A stretch of DNA of 64,000 bases, taken from Tsukamurella pulmonis. Lineage in GTDB: Bacteria; Actinomycetota; Actinomycetes; Mycobacteriales; Mycobacteriaceae. Position 1 is the first letter of the stretch. The number at the start of each line of letters is the position of its first letter. This document shows, piece after piece, positions 47,079 through 55,709 of this stretch. The notes beneath the pieces were generated by a model that was given only the letters and a program-made list of their open reading frames with translations, searched no databases and had not been told where the DNA came from. The stretch is taken from contig NZ_FNLF01000002.1 in assembly GCF_900103175.1 (NCBI RefSeq), positions 4,168,136 through 4,232,135 of the forward strand, read 5' to 3'. Both the position numbers and the translations under genes were made by a program.

Positions 47079-47732
47079 TCACTCCGGGCGGACGGCCTGG
47101 AACGGCGAGGTGGCGGCCTCACCGATATCGCCGACCGCGCTGCGCAGGTGCACCTTGCCCTCGGCCAGCTCGTAGGTGAGGCCGACGATGGCCACGCGGC
47201 CCTCCTCGACACCCTGGTCGATGATCCGCGAACGCTCCCGGAGCAGGCGTCCCGTCTCCTCCACGTGCTGCGCGGTGATGTCGTTGACGTCCGTCAGGCC
47301 CTCGCGACGGCCCGCGAGCACCGACGGCGTGAGCCGCTCGACGATGTCGCGGATGTAGCCGGGGGGCATGGTGCCGGTGTCGATCGAGTTGACGGTGGCC
47401 GCGACGGCGCCGCAGCTGTCGTGGCCGAGGATCGCGATCAGCGGAACCTTGAGCACCTCGATGGCGTACTCGATCGACCCGAGCACCGCGGCGTCGATGA
47501 TGTGACCGGCGGTGCGCACGACGAACATGTCGCCGAGGCCCTGATCGAAGATCACCTCGGCGGCGACGCGGGAGTCGCCGCACCCGAACAGCACCGCGGT
47601 GGGCTGCTGCCCCGCGGCGAGCTCGGCCACGCGGCTGGCGCCCTGGTTCGGGTGCTGGGGCGTCCCCTCGACGAACCGGCGGTTTCCTTCACGGAGGGCG
47701 CGCCAGGCGCCCGGGGGAGTCGAAGTAGGCAT
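47079..47732 (-). CDS. beta-class carbonic anhydrase
   Basis: A 217-residue zinc enzyme interconverting CO2 and bicarbonate. The catalytic Cys-Asp-Arg set is FGCGDSRV, and the second half is AILGHDSCGAV with zinc-binding His and Cys. PNQGASRVAELAAGQQPTAV matches the family N-terminus. It is the positional match of canB (Rv3588c) and is divergent from mutY with 55 bases between starts. Confidence 0.95.
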   Translation of the reverse strand: MPTSTPPGAWRALREGNRRFVEGTPQHPNQGASRVAELAAGQQPTAVLFGCGDSRVAAEVIFDQGLGDMFVVRTAGHIIDAAVLGSIEYAIEVLKVPLIAILGHDSCGAVAATVNSIDTGTMPPGYIRDIVERLTPSVLAGRREGLTDVNDITAQHVEETGRLLRERSRIIDQGVEEGRVAIVGLTYELAEGKVHLRSAVGDIGEAATSPFQAVRPE

Positions 47733-47787
47733 ACAACCGATAATGCTCTGCGTGCATGTTTCCCGCGACGTAGACCCCGCAACCGCG

Positions 47788-48663
47788 ATGGATTTCACAC
47801 CGGTCCTCGCCTGGTTCGACGCGGCCGAACGCGACCTGCCGTGGCGCGACCCGGACGCCGGGCCGTGGGCGATCCTGGTCAGCGAGGTGATGCTGCAGCA
47901 GACGCCGGTGGTCCGGGTCGAGCCCGTCTGGCGCGCCTGGATGCAGCGCTGGCCGACCCCCGCCGACCTGGCCGCCGCCACCGGCGCCGACGCCGTGCGC
48001 GCGTGGGGCAAGCTCGGCTACCCGCGCCGGGCGATGCGCCTGCACGCGTGCGCGCAGGCGCTCGTCGAGCGGTTCGACGGTGCCGTCCCCTCGGACGTGG
48101 ACGAGTTGCTCTCGCTCCCCGGGGTGGGCGATTACACGGCCCGCGCCGTGGCCTGCTTCGCCTTCGGCCAGGACGTCCCGGTGGTGGACATCAACGTGCG
48201 GCGGGTGCTGGCCCGCGCCGCGGCCGGGGAGTCGGACGCGGCGGCACCGTCGGCCAAGCGCGACCTGGCCGCGGCGACGGCCGCATTGGATTCCGTTCCC
48301 GCGCAGCGCCGTCCGCGACTCTCGGCCGGGCTGATGGAGCTCGGCGCGCTGGTGTGCACCGCGCGCTCGCCCCGCTGCGGCGAGTGCCCGCTGCACGCCG
48401 AATGCGCCTGGCTCGCGGCCGGGGCGCCGGCGGGCACCGTCGCGCCGCGGAAGGTGCAGAAGTACGAGGGCACCGATCGGCAGGCGCGCGGCAGGCTGCT
48501 CGACGTGCTTCGCGGTGCCGACGGTGCCGTCCCCCGCGCCGCGCTCGATCTGGCGTGGGAGCGCGACCGGGCGCAGCGCGACCGGGCGCTCGACTCGCTG
48601 CTGGTGGACGGCCTGATCGAGCAGACCGCCGACGGCCGGTTCGCGCTGGCCGGCGAGGCGTGA
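47788..48663 (+). CDS. mutY: A/G-specific adenine glycosylase
   Basis: A 291-residue base-excision enzyme removing A opposite 8-oxoG. The catalytic Glu is in VSEVMLQQTPV, the helix-hairpin-helix is LLSLPGVGDYTARAVACFAF, the catalytic Asp is PVVDINVRR, and the [4Fe-4S] ligands fit C-x6-C-x2-C-x5-C in CTARSPRCGECPLHAEC. The NUDIX-like C-terminus is short and degenerate, as in many actinobacteria. The ATG at 47788 starts the conserved part; an upstream in-frame ATG at about 47743 would lengthen it by 15 residues. Confidence 0.95.
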   Translation: MDFTPVLAWFDAAERDLPWRDPDAGPWAILVSEVMLQQTPVVRVEPVWRAWMQRWPTPADLAAATGADAVRAWGKLGYPRRAMRLHACAQALVERFDGAVPSDVDELLSLPGVGDYTARAVACFAFGQDVPVVDINVRRVLARAAAGESDAAAPSAKRDLAAATAALDSVPAQRRPRLSAGLMELGALVCTARSPRCGECPLHAECAWLAAGAPAGTVAPRKVQKYEGTDRQARGRLLDVLRGADGAVPRAALDLAWERDRAQRDRALDSLLVDGLIEQTADGRFALAGEA

Positions 48664-48670
48664 AACTTTT

Positions 48671-48684
48671 CTACACATATGTAG
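48671..48684. promoter_or_regulatory. palindrome upstream of the DUF2236 gene
   Basis: CTACACATATGTAG pairs at six of seven positions. It lies 22 bases before the ATG at 48707, within an A/T-richer promoter-like stretch. Probably the operator of an unlinked TetR-type regulator. Confidence 0.5.
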
Positions 48685-48706
48685 GAATTGGTGATAGGTT
48701 CGGGAC

Positions 48707-49636
48707 ATGAAGCTCTCACAAGGTCCCCTGCGCGTCACCGACCAGGGATTCTTCGGCCCGGACTCGCCCACGTGGAAGGTGTGGGCCGCGCCCACGGCCC
48801 TCATCGGATTCCAGCGCTCGGTGGTGCTGGAGCACTTCGACCCGAACCTCACCGCCGCGGTCGCGGACTCCGCCGGGATCTACACCGATCCGTTCGGCCG
48901 GCTCGACCGCACGCTCGCCTACTTCCTCCTCGTCGCGACGGCGGACTCGCGCACGGCGATCGAGGCGTCCGAGCACCTCATGGACGTGCATCGCAGGGCG
49001 ACCGGGATCGAGCCGGTCACCGGTAGGCGGTACAGCGCGAACAACCCGGCGTCCCAGCTGTGGATCCACGTCACCGGCTGGCACTCGGTCCTCAAGTGCT
49101 ACGAGATGTTCGGCCCCGGCCCGCTCTCCCCCGAGGATGAGGCGCAGTACTGGCGCGACTGCGTCGTCGCTGCGGAACTGCAGACCTGCGACCGCGCCGA
49201 GGTGCCCACCTCGCGCGAGGAGGTGCGCGCCTACTTCGACCGCGTCCGGCCGACCCTCGCCCTCACCGAGCGGGCCCGCACCGGGATGCACTACCTGCTG
49301 CGCACGCGCGACCGCGGGGTGCGCCTGCGCCTGGGGAGCGAGCTGATCGCGCCCGCCACCGTCGCCACCCTGCCCCGATGGATGCGCACCGTGGGCGGCT
49401 TCGACCAGCTCCGCGTCGTCGACGCGGCTTACCCCGTGGCCGTGCGGCTCGCCGTGCGCGCCGCGACCGCGCAGCACGCGGCCGGGACCGTCCGGCTCGG
49501 CCGCCTCGTCGCCCCGACGACGGGCGACATCCTGCGCAGGCACTTCGCCCAGCGCGACGAGCCCGCCGGCACCGTCACCCCGGCGCAGGCGCGGGAGCGC
49601 TACGGCCGCGCGGCGCGCTCCGCGCCCGCCTCGTAG
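48707..49636 (+). CDS. oxygenase MpaB family protein (DUF2236)
   Basis: A 309-residue helical haem-protein-like family member related to latex clearing protein and MpaB. Conserved points include GFQRSVVLEHFDPNLTAAVA, RTLAYFLLVATAD, VHRRATGI and LWIHVTGWHSVLKCYEMFG, the last bearing the conserved His. Many copies occur in mycolata with uncertain substrates, probably hydrophobic chains. It is followed ten bases later by an SDR gene, so an oxidation pathway of two genes is possible. Confidence 0.88.
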   Translation: MKLSQGPLRVTDQGFFGPDSPTWKVWAAPTALIGFQRSVVLEHFDPNLTAAVADSAGIYTDPFGRLDRTLAYFLLVATADSRTAIEASEHLMDVHRRATGIEPVTGRRYSANNPASQLWIHVTGWHSVLKCYEMFGPGPLSPEDEAQYWRDCVVAAELQTCDRAEVPTSREEVRAYFDRVRPTLALTERARTGMHYLLRTRDRGVRLRLGSELIAPATVATLPRWMRTVGGFDQLRVVDAAYPVAVRLAVRAATAQHAAGTVRLGRLVAPTTGDILRRHFAQRDEPAGTVTPAQARERYGRAARSAPAS

Positions 49637-49646
49637 GCTGGCTGGC

Positions 49647-50486
49647 ATGACCACCTACGTAGTGACCGGCGCGAACGGAGGCCTCGGCGAGGTCGTGACG
49701 CGGCGGCTGGCCGAGACGGGCGGGAAGGTCGTGATGGCCTGCCGCGACGTCGCCGGCGCCCAGCGGATCGCCGACGGCATCGACGGCGACGTCGTCGTGG
49801 AGCAGTTGGACCTCGCGGACCTGGATTCGGTGCGGTCCTTCGCCGATCGCACCGGCGAGGTCGACGTCCTGATCAACAACGCGGGCCTGATGTACGTGCC
49901 GCTCACGCGCACCAAGCAGGGCTTCGAGATGCAGTTCGGCGTCAACCACCTCGGCCACTTCGCCCTCACCGGCCTGCTGCTGGACCGCATCACGGACCGC
50001 GTCGTGGCGGTCTCCTCGGTCGCCCACCGGCAGAACTTCCGCTGGCGCATGGACGATCCGAACTACGAGCACCGCAAGTACCTGCGCACCGAGGCGTACG
50101 GCCAGAGCAAGCTCGCGAACATGATGTTCGCGCGCGAGCTGCAGCGCCGTTTCGAGGCCGCCGGCTCGGACAAGAAGGCCTACTACGTGCACCCGGGCGT
50201 CTCGCCGACCGGCCTGTTCGCCCGCACGGAGACCCCGCTGGACAAGGTCCTGGTCCCCACGGTGAGCCTGCTGTCGAACCCGCCGGAGAAGGCCGCGGAG
50301 TCGCTGGTGCTGGCCGCCACCGACCGCGATCTCGATCCGCACCCGTGGTGGGGCCCCACCCAGCTCTTCCAGTCCCGCGGCCCCGTCGGCAAGTGCCCGA
50401 CCACCAAGACCTCCAAGGACAAGGCCAAGTGGGCCGAGCTCTGGGACGTCTCGGAGAAGCTGACGGGCGTCACGTACGCGGTCTGA
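49647..50486 (+). CDS. SDR family NAD(P)-dependent oxidoreductase
   Basis: A 279-residue short-chain dehydrogenase. The cofactor loop is VTGANGGLGEVV, the NNAG motif is LINNAGLMYV, the catalytic Ser is VVAVSSVAHR and the Tyr/Lys pair is EAYGQSKLANMM. It resembles the retinol-dehydrogenase/protochlorophyllide-reductase-like group. It is closely preceded by the DUF2236 gene and followed by a DsbA/FrnE-type gene on the same strand. Confidence 0.93.
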   Translation: MTTYVVTGANGGLGEVVTRRLAETGGKVVMACRDVAGAQRIADGIDGDVVVEQLDLADLDSVRSFADRTGEVDVLINNAGLMYVPLTRTKQGFEMQFGVNHLGHFALTGLLLDRITDRVVAVSSVAHRQNFRWRMDDPNYEHRKYLRTEAYGQSKLANMMFARELQRRFEAAGSDKKAYYVHPGVSPTGLFARTETPLDKVLVPTVSLLSNPPEKAAESLVLAATDRDLDPHPWWGPTQLFQSRGPVGKCPTTKTSKDKAKWAELWDVSEKLTGVTYAV

Positions 50487-50527
50487 ACCCGGGGAATCGT
50501 CCGGCGTCCGCGCGCGTTGAACCGCTC

Positions 50528-51235
50528 ATGCGCGTGGACGTCTGGACCGATATCAACTGCCCCTTCTGCTACATCGGCAAGGCCCGCTTCGAGGAGGCCC
50601 TCGCGGCGTTCCCGCAGCGGGACCAGGTCGAGGTGATCCACCGCTCCTTCGAGCTGGACCCCACCGCCGGCGCTTCGGAGCCCGTGGTCCCGCGGATCGC
50701 GGCCAAGTACGGCATCAGCGAGGCGCAGGCCGCCGCCAACGAGCGCGGCCTCGGCGCCCAGGCGCAGCAGCTCGGCCTGCCCTACCAGGTCGACGGGCGC
50801 GACAGCGGCAACAGCTTCGACATGCACCGTCTCCTGCACTGGGCGCTCGAACTCGGCCGCCAGGAGGCGCTGCTCGACGCGCTCTACGCGGCGAACTTCG
50901 CCGAGCCCGAGCCCGCCTTCGGCAGCCGCGACCGCCTCGTCGCCATCGCCGAGTCCGCCGGGTTCGACGGTGCCGCCGCCCGCGCGGTGCTCGACGATCC
51001 GACGGCGTACGCGGACGCCGTCCGCGCCGACGAGGAGACCGCGAAGCGCATCGGCATCGGCGGCGTCCCCTTCTTCGTCTTCGACGGCAAGTACGCCGTC
51101 TCGGGCGCGCAGCCGGCCGAGGTCTTCACCGAGGCGCTCACCCGAGCCCGGGGCGAGGCGCCGCTCACCGTCATCGGCGACGAGGACGCCGAGGCCTGCG
51201 GTCCCGACGGATGCGAGCTGCCGCCGCGGGACTGA
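50528..51235 (+). CDS. DsbA family oxidoreductase, FrnE-like
   Basis: A 235-residue thioredoxin-fold protein. The CPFC active site appears in TDINCPFCYIGKARFE near the N-terminus. The inserted helical domain and cis-proline loop (GIGGVPFFVFDGKYAVSGAQ) fit FrnE, with a C-terminal CGPDGCELPP possibly forming a second redox pair. It lacks a signal peptide and is therefore cytosolic; disulphide isomerase or polyketide-linked roles are suggested by family. ATG at 50528. Confidence 0.93.
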   Translation: MRVDVWTDINCPFCYIGKARFEEALAAFPQRDQVEVIHRSFELDPTAGASEPVVPRIAAKYGISEAQAAANERGLGAQAQQLGLPYQVDGRDSGNSFDMHRLLHWALELGRQEALLDALYAANFAEPEPAFGSRDRLVAIAESAGFDGAAARAVLDDPTAYADAVRADEETAKRIGIGGVPFFVFDGKYAVSGAQPAEVFTEALTRARGEAPLTVIGDEDAEACGPDGCELPPRD

Positions 51236-51241
51236 GCGGCG

Positions 51242-51811
51242 TCACGGCGCGACGAGCCGCTCCACGGCCGCGGCCAGCGCCTCGTCGTCCACCGCGGCGG
51301 ATGAGAGCTCGTCGCCGCCGGTGAGCAGGTCGCCGTGGATCAGTGCGAGGAGCTGCACCAGTAGGGCAGGCGCGGGCATCACCGACGTCACCACGCCCTC
51401 CGATTGCGCCTTCTGCAGCGCAGCGACCTTGCCGTCGTTGGATTCCGCGGCGAACCGGGTGAGTGCCAGCGCACCCGGGCATTCGAGCGTGTGCCACAGG
51501 ACCAGGCGCATGAGCTCGGGATGTCGGCGGTTGAACGATCGCAGCCGCACCGCGTAGCCCGGCAGGTCGTGCGGGGTGAACGGCACCGTCTCGAGCAGCT
51601 CCGCGACGCGGCCCTCGATGACGGCGTCGAAGAGTTGCCGCTTGTTGCCGAAGTAGGCATAGATCAGCTGCTTGTTGGCCTCGGCGGCCGCGGCGATCCG
51701 GTCGACGCGCGCACCGGCGAGCCCGTGCTCGGCGAACTCGACGGTCGCGGCTTCCAGCAGGCGCGCCTTGGTCGCAGCGGCGTCCCGCTGCTGCTTAGCC
51801 GCGGGCGGCAT
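51242..51811 (-). CDS. TetR family transcriptional regulator
   Basis: A 189-residue TetR protein. The helix-turn-helix begins ATKARLLEAATVEFAEHGLA and continues with RIAAAAEANKQLIYAYFGNK. The C-terminal domain resembles TetR_C_35-like groups. Its start overlaps the end of the SDR gene by 17 bases, so they form an operon. It is the likely reader of the two matching palindromes at 52746 and 52793. Confidence 0.93.
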   Translation of the reverse strand: MPPAAKQQRDAAATKARLLEAATVEFAEHGLAGARVDRIAAAAEANKQLIYAYFGNKRQLFDAVIEGRVAELLETVPFTPHDLPGYAVRLRSFNRRHPELMRLVLWHTLECPGALALTRFAAESNDGKVAALQKAQSEGVVTSVMPAPALLVQLLALIHGDLLTGGDELSSAAVDDEALAAAVERLVAP

Positions 51812-52727
51812 CGCTCGGTAGGTCGGTTCCGGTCACGTCCGCAGCGTAGCGCCACAGCTTCGCGGCGACGCCGGCGTCCCGCATGCGGGCATTGCGGTTC
51901 GCGACGCCGGGAGGTCCGACCAGTGCGAACCGGCCCTGCGGGCCGTAGTACTCCCCGTTGCGCGCGGACGGATCGGTCGCGGCCATGAGCAGGGGCTCAG
52001 CGCCCTGCTCCGGCTGCTGCGAGGGCAGGAACCGGCCCGCGAACCGGGTCATCACCGATTCGCGCTGCTCGCCGCCCAAGCTGGCGCCGGCGGTCTGGAG
52101 GTTGGTGTGGGTGTAACCGGGGTGCGCGGCGTCGCTCAGCAGACCCCAACCGCGGCGCTCGCTCTCGGCGGCGAGATGGTTCGCCATCAGGAGGTCGGCG
52201 AGCTTCGACTGCCCGTAGGCGCGCGTCGGGCTGTACTTGCGTTCCGACTGCGGATCGTCGAAGTCGATGCGGCCGAAGTTCGCCATGCCCGAGCTCATCG
52301 TGGTCACGCGGGGCGCCGCCGACCGGAGCAGCACCGGTAGCAGCAGATTGGTGAGCGCGAACGGGCCCAAGAAGTTCGATCCGAGCTGGAGCTCGAAGCC
52401 GTCCGCGGTCTCCATCCGCTGCGGCGGCGTCATGACGCCCGCGTTGTTGACGAGCACGTCGACCGCGACACCGTCGGCGACGATGCCGCCGGCGAAGGCC
52501 CGCACGGACGCCAGGTCCGCGAGGTCGAGCCGCCTGACCACGAGGTCCGCGCCGGGCACGCGAGCGAGGATATCCTGCCGGGCGGCCTCCCCTTTCTCGG
52601 GAGTGCGGACCGCCATGACGACGGTGGCGCCGGCCGCGGCGAGCCGCGTGGTGGCCTCCTTGCCGGTGCCACTGTTGGCTCCGGTGACGACGAAGGTCTT
52701 CCCCGCCTGATCACTGACCTGGTACAT
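51795..52727 (-). CDS. SDR family oxidoreductase
   Basis: A 310-residue short-chain dehydrogenase. The cofactor loop is VTGANSGTGKEATTRLA, the NNAG motif is LVNNAGVMTPP, the catalytic Ser is TTMSSGMANFG and the Tyr/Lys pair is RAYGQSKLADLL. It is similar in class to the SDR at 49647 but distinct in sequence. It leads a two-gene operon with the TetR gene, behind paired operators. Confidence 0.93.
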   Translation of the reverse strand: MYQVSDQAGKTFVVTGANSGTGKEATTRLAAAGATVVMAVRTPEKGEAARQDILARVPGADLVVRRLDLADLASVRAFAGGIVADGVAVDVLVNNAGVMTPPQRMETADGFELQLGSNFLGPFALTNLLLPVLLRSAAPRVTTMSSGMANFGRIDFDDPQSERKYSPTRAYGQSKLADLLMANHLAAESERRGWGLLSDAAHPGYTHTNLQTAGASLGGEQRESVMTRFAGRFLPSQQPEQGAEPLLMAATDPSARNGEYYGPQGRFALVGPPGVANRNARMRDAGVAAKLWRYAADVTGTDLPSDAARG

Positions 52728-52745
52728 CGCGTTCTCCTTAGATTC

Positions 52746-52761
52746 AACTAACTGGTTAGTT
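52746..52761. promoter_or_regulatory. operator 1 of the SDR-tetR operon
   Basis: AACTAAC-TG-GTTAGTT is a perfect 7-bp inverted repeat, 19 bases upstream of the SDR start. With the second copy at 52793 it fits a TetR-type autoregulatory site. Confidence 0.7.
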
Positions 52762-52792
52762 AGAAGACTAGGCCCATGACGTCCCGATTGTC

Positions 52793-52808
52793 AACCAACC
52801 AGTTAGTT
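52793..52808. promoter_or_regulatory. operator 2 of the SDR-tetR operon, overlapping the Nei-type gene's stop
   Basis: AACCAAC-CA-GTTAGTT differs from operator 1 by a single arm base and the centre. Its right arm contains the stop codon (52803-52805) of the glycosylase gene, so protein bound here could act both on the promoter and on read-through from upstream. Confidence 0.65.
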
Positions 52809-53594
52809 AGATGGTGTCTCTTGGCACCGCGGACACCACCAGATCGCGCGTTCCGCCTCGCCCGCTCCGCCGAGCGCGCCCGCGACGATCGTCGTCCCGC
52901 AGCGCAGGCAGGGACGCCGCGCACGGCCGTAGACGAAGGCGCGCAGGCCGTTCCGGTCCACGCCCGTCGTCACCCTGCGCGAGCGCCCGAGGTTGGCGCG
53001 CAGCAACCGCGCGGCATCGTCCGCCCAGCCGCGCATGTCCCCGGCCTCCCCGACCGGCGTCGCGGGGTGCGCACCGTGCAGGAAGCAGAGCTCGTTGCGG
53101 TAGACGTTGCCCACGCCGGCGAGGTTGCGCTGGTCCAGCAGCGCATGCCCGACGGGCCGCGCGGGCTCGGCCGCGAGGTTCGCCGCGGCGCGGTCGGCGT
53201 CCCAGTCGGGCCCGAGCGGATCCGGCCCGAGGTGCGCGAGCGCCGCCTCCGCCTCGGCGCGCGTGAGGATCTCACACGTGCCCAAGGAGAACCCGACGAT
53301 CTGCGCACCGTCGACGGCGAGCACCGCGCGGGCCGTGTGCGCCGGGCGACGCCACCGCTCGCCGGGGCGGTACACGTGCCACTCACCCTCCATCTTCAGA
53401 TGACTGTGGAGCACGACGCCGCCGACCGCCATGAGCAGGTGCTTCCCGCGTGCGGTCACCGACTCGACGGTGCGCCCCGTCAGGTCGACGGTGGCGTACC
53501 GCGGCACGCGGATGTCGCAGGCGGTGAGCACCTTTCCCGCCAGCGCCGGCCGCAGCCGGTCCGCCAGGTTGTGCACGGTGTCGCCCTCGGGCAC
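52803..53594 (-). CDS. Fpg/Nei family DNA glycosylase
   Basis: A 263-residue bifunctional base-excision enzyme. After the start the sequence is PEGDTVHNLADRL: Pro2 is the catalytic amine and Glu3 the acid. The helix-two-turn-helix part reads RNLAGVGNVYRNELCFLHG, and the C-terminal zinc finger has CLRCGTTI and WWCPRCQ. PEGDT places it in the endonuclease VIII (Nei) branch, which removes oxidised pyrimidines. The GTG at 53594 is required to expose Pro2. It is two bases downstream of the hydrolase gene. Confidence 0.95.
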   Translation of the reverse strand: MPEGDTVHNLADRLRPALAGKVLTACDIRVPRYATVDLTGRTVESVTARGKHLLMAVGGVVLHSHLKMEGEWHVYRPGERWRRPAHTARAVLAVDGAQIVGFSLGTCEILTRAEAEAALAHLGPDPLGPDWDADRAAANLAAEPARPVGHALLDQRNLAGVGNVYRNELCFLHGAHPATPVGEAGDMRGWADDAARLLRANLGRSRRVTTGVDRNGLRAFVYGRARRPCLRCGTTIVAGALGGAGEAERAIWWCPRCQETPSN

Positions 53595-53596
53595 CG

Positions 53597-54367
53597 TCAG
53601 TCCAGACCGGCGAGGAACGCCTCGACGGCGCCGCGGTACACGCCCGGTGCGTCGTCGTGGACGAGGTGGCCGGCACCGTCGACCTTGAGGTACCGCAGGT
53701 CGGGGCCCGTGTACGACCGGACCATCCGCTCCCCCACGCCGGGCGGCACGACGGTGAACTCGGCCTCGACGAGCAGGGTGGGCGCCTGCACGGCGCGCCA
53801 CTGCGACCAATGATCGCGCGGGCCCCAGTGATCGGCGATGGCGCGGAAGACGTCGATGTCGCCGTGCAGGGCGCCGTCGTCGAAGGCCTCGTAGAAGTAG
53901 CGCCCGGCGACGGGGCCGAACAACGCCTCGCACTCGGCCTGCGAGGCGAACCGCTCGGGCCAGCTCGCGAACCACGGCGCCCAGGTGTCGGTGGACTGCC
54001 CGGTGAACTCGGGCGACATGTCCTCCACGACGAGGGCGCGCACCAGTTCGGGGTATTCGGCAGCGGTGCACCAGGCGTGCAGGCCGCCCATCGAGTGACC
54101 GATCAGCGTGGCCGGTCCCTGATCGAGGCACGTGAGGATCTCGGCGACGTCGGTCACGAAACGCTCGGTGGTGATGTCGTCGGGCGGCACGGGAAAGCCG
54201 GGGCCGCGGTGGAATTCGGCGTCGAAGGTGAAGACGCGGCCGTACCGGCGCAGCCACGGGATCTGCCGGCGCCACGTGCGCCCGCGGCCCATGAGGCCGT
54301 GCAACAGCACGATCGGGCCCGCCCCCTCGCGGCCGCCCCAATCTCTCAGGCCCACACACTCATCCAC
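53597..54367 (-). CDS. alpha/beta hydrolase (Rv3591c-like)
   Basis: A 256-residue alpha/beta hydrolase. The oxyanion region is VLLHGLMGRGRTW, the nucleophile elbow is LIGHSMGGLHAW (Ser in GHSMGG), and the catalytic His is VDGAGHLVHDDAP. It lies opposite mhuD, as Rv3591c does in M. tuberculosis. GTG at 54367 is preferred to an in-frame TTG at 54376. The substrate is unknown. Confidence 0.92.
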   Translation of the reverse strand: MDECVGLRDWGGREGAGPIVLLHGLMGRGRTWRRQIPWLRRYGRVFTFDAEFHRGPGFPVPPDDITTERFVTDVAEILTCLDQGPATLIGHSMGGLHAWCTAAEYPELVRALVVEDMSPEFTGQSTDTWAPWFASWPERFASQAECEALFGPVAGRYFYEAFDDGALHGDIDVFRAIADHWGPRDHWSQWRAVQAPTLLVEAEFTVVPPGVGERMVRSYTGPDLRYLKVDGAGHLVHDDAPGVYRGAVEAFLAGLD

Positions 54368-54408
54368 GCGGCCCAACCTACCGGTTCGCGCGGCGGTATC
54401 GTCGGGTC

Positions 54409-54744
54409 ATGTCGGTAGTGAAGATCAACGCCATCCACATCCCCGAGGGTGCGGGCCCCGAGCTCGAGAAGCGGTTCGCGGCACGCGCGCACGCCGTGGA
54501 GAACTCGCCCGGTTTCCTCGGCTTCCAGCTGCTGCGCCCGGTCAAGGGCGACGACCGCTACTTCGTGGTCACGCAGTGGGAGTCCGAGGAGGCGTTCGCC
54601 GCGTGGCGCGACGGCCCGGCGCGCGAGGCGCACGCGGGCCAGCGGGATCCCAACGGCGGCGAGGGCCGCAAGCCGGTCGCCTCGGGCGCCGACCTGCTCG
54701 AGTTCGAGGTCGTCCTCGACGTCGCCGCCAAGGGCGCGCAGTAG
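54409..54744 (+). CDS. mhuD: haem-degrading monooxygenase MhuD
   Basis: A 111-residue IsdG-like dimeric ferredoxin-fold enzyme that opens haem to mycobilin and releases iron. The residues known to be critical in M. tuberculosis MhuD are all present at the same numbers: Asn7, Trp66 and His75. VENSPGFLGFQLLRPVKGDD and the C-terminal LLEFEVVLDV are nearly unchanged from that protein. It supports iron acquisition from host or environmental haem. Divergent from the hydrolase gene. Confidence 0.95.
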   Translation: MSVVKINAIHIPEGAGPELEKRFAARAHAVENSPGFLGFQLLRPVKGDDRYFVVTQWESEEAFAAWRDGPAREAHAGQRDPNGGEGRKPVASGADLLEFEVVLDVAAKGAQ

Positions 54745-54806
54745 CGCCGCACGCGTCGCACCAGATCGCCGAGCGTCGCAAGAACCTCCCTGCGCCGCCG
54801 CGTTTC

Positions 54807-55112
54807 GTGTGCGCGGACCTCGCCTCTCCCGTTCCCCGTGCGGTGCGCCCCTGGCTGCACCTGCAGGACGACGAGGTCGCTCCGGCCGTGCTCGCCGTCG
54901 ACGAGCCCGGCCGTGTCGAGTGGTCGTCCCTGTGGCCCGACCGCCCCGATCTGCGCGTGGTCTTCACCCTCGATCACGGCGACGGCGGCACGGACGTGCG
55001 CTGGGTGCTGTACGCGGCCGAACCGCTGCCGGGCCCGGAGCACACCCGCCATCTCGCCCGGCGGGTGAGCACCCTGGTCTTCGCCGACCTGCGCCACTCC
55101 TACGGGCAGTAG
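54807..55112 (+). CDS. small SRPBCC-like hypothetical protein, start uncertain
   Basis: A reading frame with clear coding character ends at 55112. Its C-terminal part (LRVVFTLDHGDGGTDVRWVL, then HTRHLARRVSTLVFADLRHS) resembles compact polyketide cyclase-like proteins. GTG at 54807 gives 101 residues. The frame runs further upstream with protein-like sequence (HQIAERRKNLPAPPRFV) and no ATG, GTG or TTG until well inside mhuD, so the true start may be a rarer codon near 54760. Confidence 0.7.
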   Translation: MCADLASPVPRAVRPWLHLQDDEVAPAVLAVDEPGRVEWSSLWPDRPDLRVVFTLDHGDGGTDVRWVLYAAEPLPGPEHTRHLARRVSTLVFADLRHSYGQ

Positions 55113-55115
55113 CGG

Positions 55116-55676
55116 CTACCGGGCGGCGACGAGGCTCGCCTCCGCGGCACCGGCCTGCGCGGTGCGGTCCGGGGCCTCGGCGGGCACGGCGGTGACGAAG
55201 TAGGTCTGCGGCTTCGTATCCACGACGACCACCCGGTAACGATCGCCGGCCACGGGCGCACCGTCGACCTGCACGGTGGCGACGGCGCGCGCCGCCGGCA
55301 CACCGGAGATCGTCGTGGGCGTCACCTGCAGGCCCACGACGCGGGCCCCGTGGCCCTCGTAGCCGCTCGCGGTCGGCGCGGACTCCGCGATCGCCCGTGC
55401 GACGTCGGACGCGCTGCGGCCGGCCACCCCGGTGGGGCCGATCTCGACCATCGACGCCCAGTTCTTCCCCGGCAGCTTTGCCACGGCGAGCACGGTGCCG
55501 TCCGGGGCGGGGGCCTTGACCGACCAGCCGGGCAGCGCCGAGGCGGCGTACGTGAGCGGGCCGGTACCGACCCGGCCGGGAGCGGCCGCGGCGGGGGCGA
55601 CCGCAGCGGTGGCCGCGGCGACGGTGGCGACGGAAGCGACGAGCGTGCGCGAGAGGTATGCGTTCATGAGATCCAT
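55116..55676 (-). CDS. secreted hypothetical protein
   Basis: A 186-residue protein with an N-terminal signal peptide: a basic start, a hydrophobic Ala/Val core (VASVATVAAATAAVAPAAAA) and probable cleavage before PGRVG. The mature part is beta-rich with VLAVAKLPGKNWASMVEIGP and the segment YRVVVVDTKPQTYFVTAVPA, reminiscent of LpqN/LpqT-like Mog1 folds. No lipobox cysteine is present. Function unknown. Two ATG codons (55676 and 55667) are possible starts. Confidence 0.82.
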   Translation of the reverse strand: MDLMNAYLSRTLVASVATVAAATAAVAPAAAAPGRVGTGPLTYAASALPGWSVKAPAPDGTVLAVAKLPGKNWASMVEIGPTGVAGRSASDVARAIAESAPTASGYEGHGARVVGLQVTPTTISGVPAARAVATVQVDGAPVAGDRYRVVVVDTKPQTYFVTAVPAEAPDRTAQAGAAEASLVAAR

Positions 55677-55709
55677 GATTGCATATATCGCATTTCCGTC
55701 GGAGACGGC

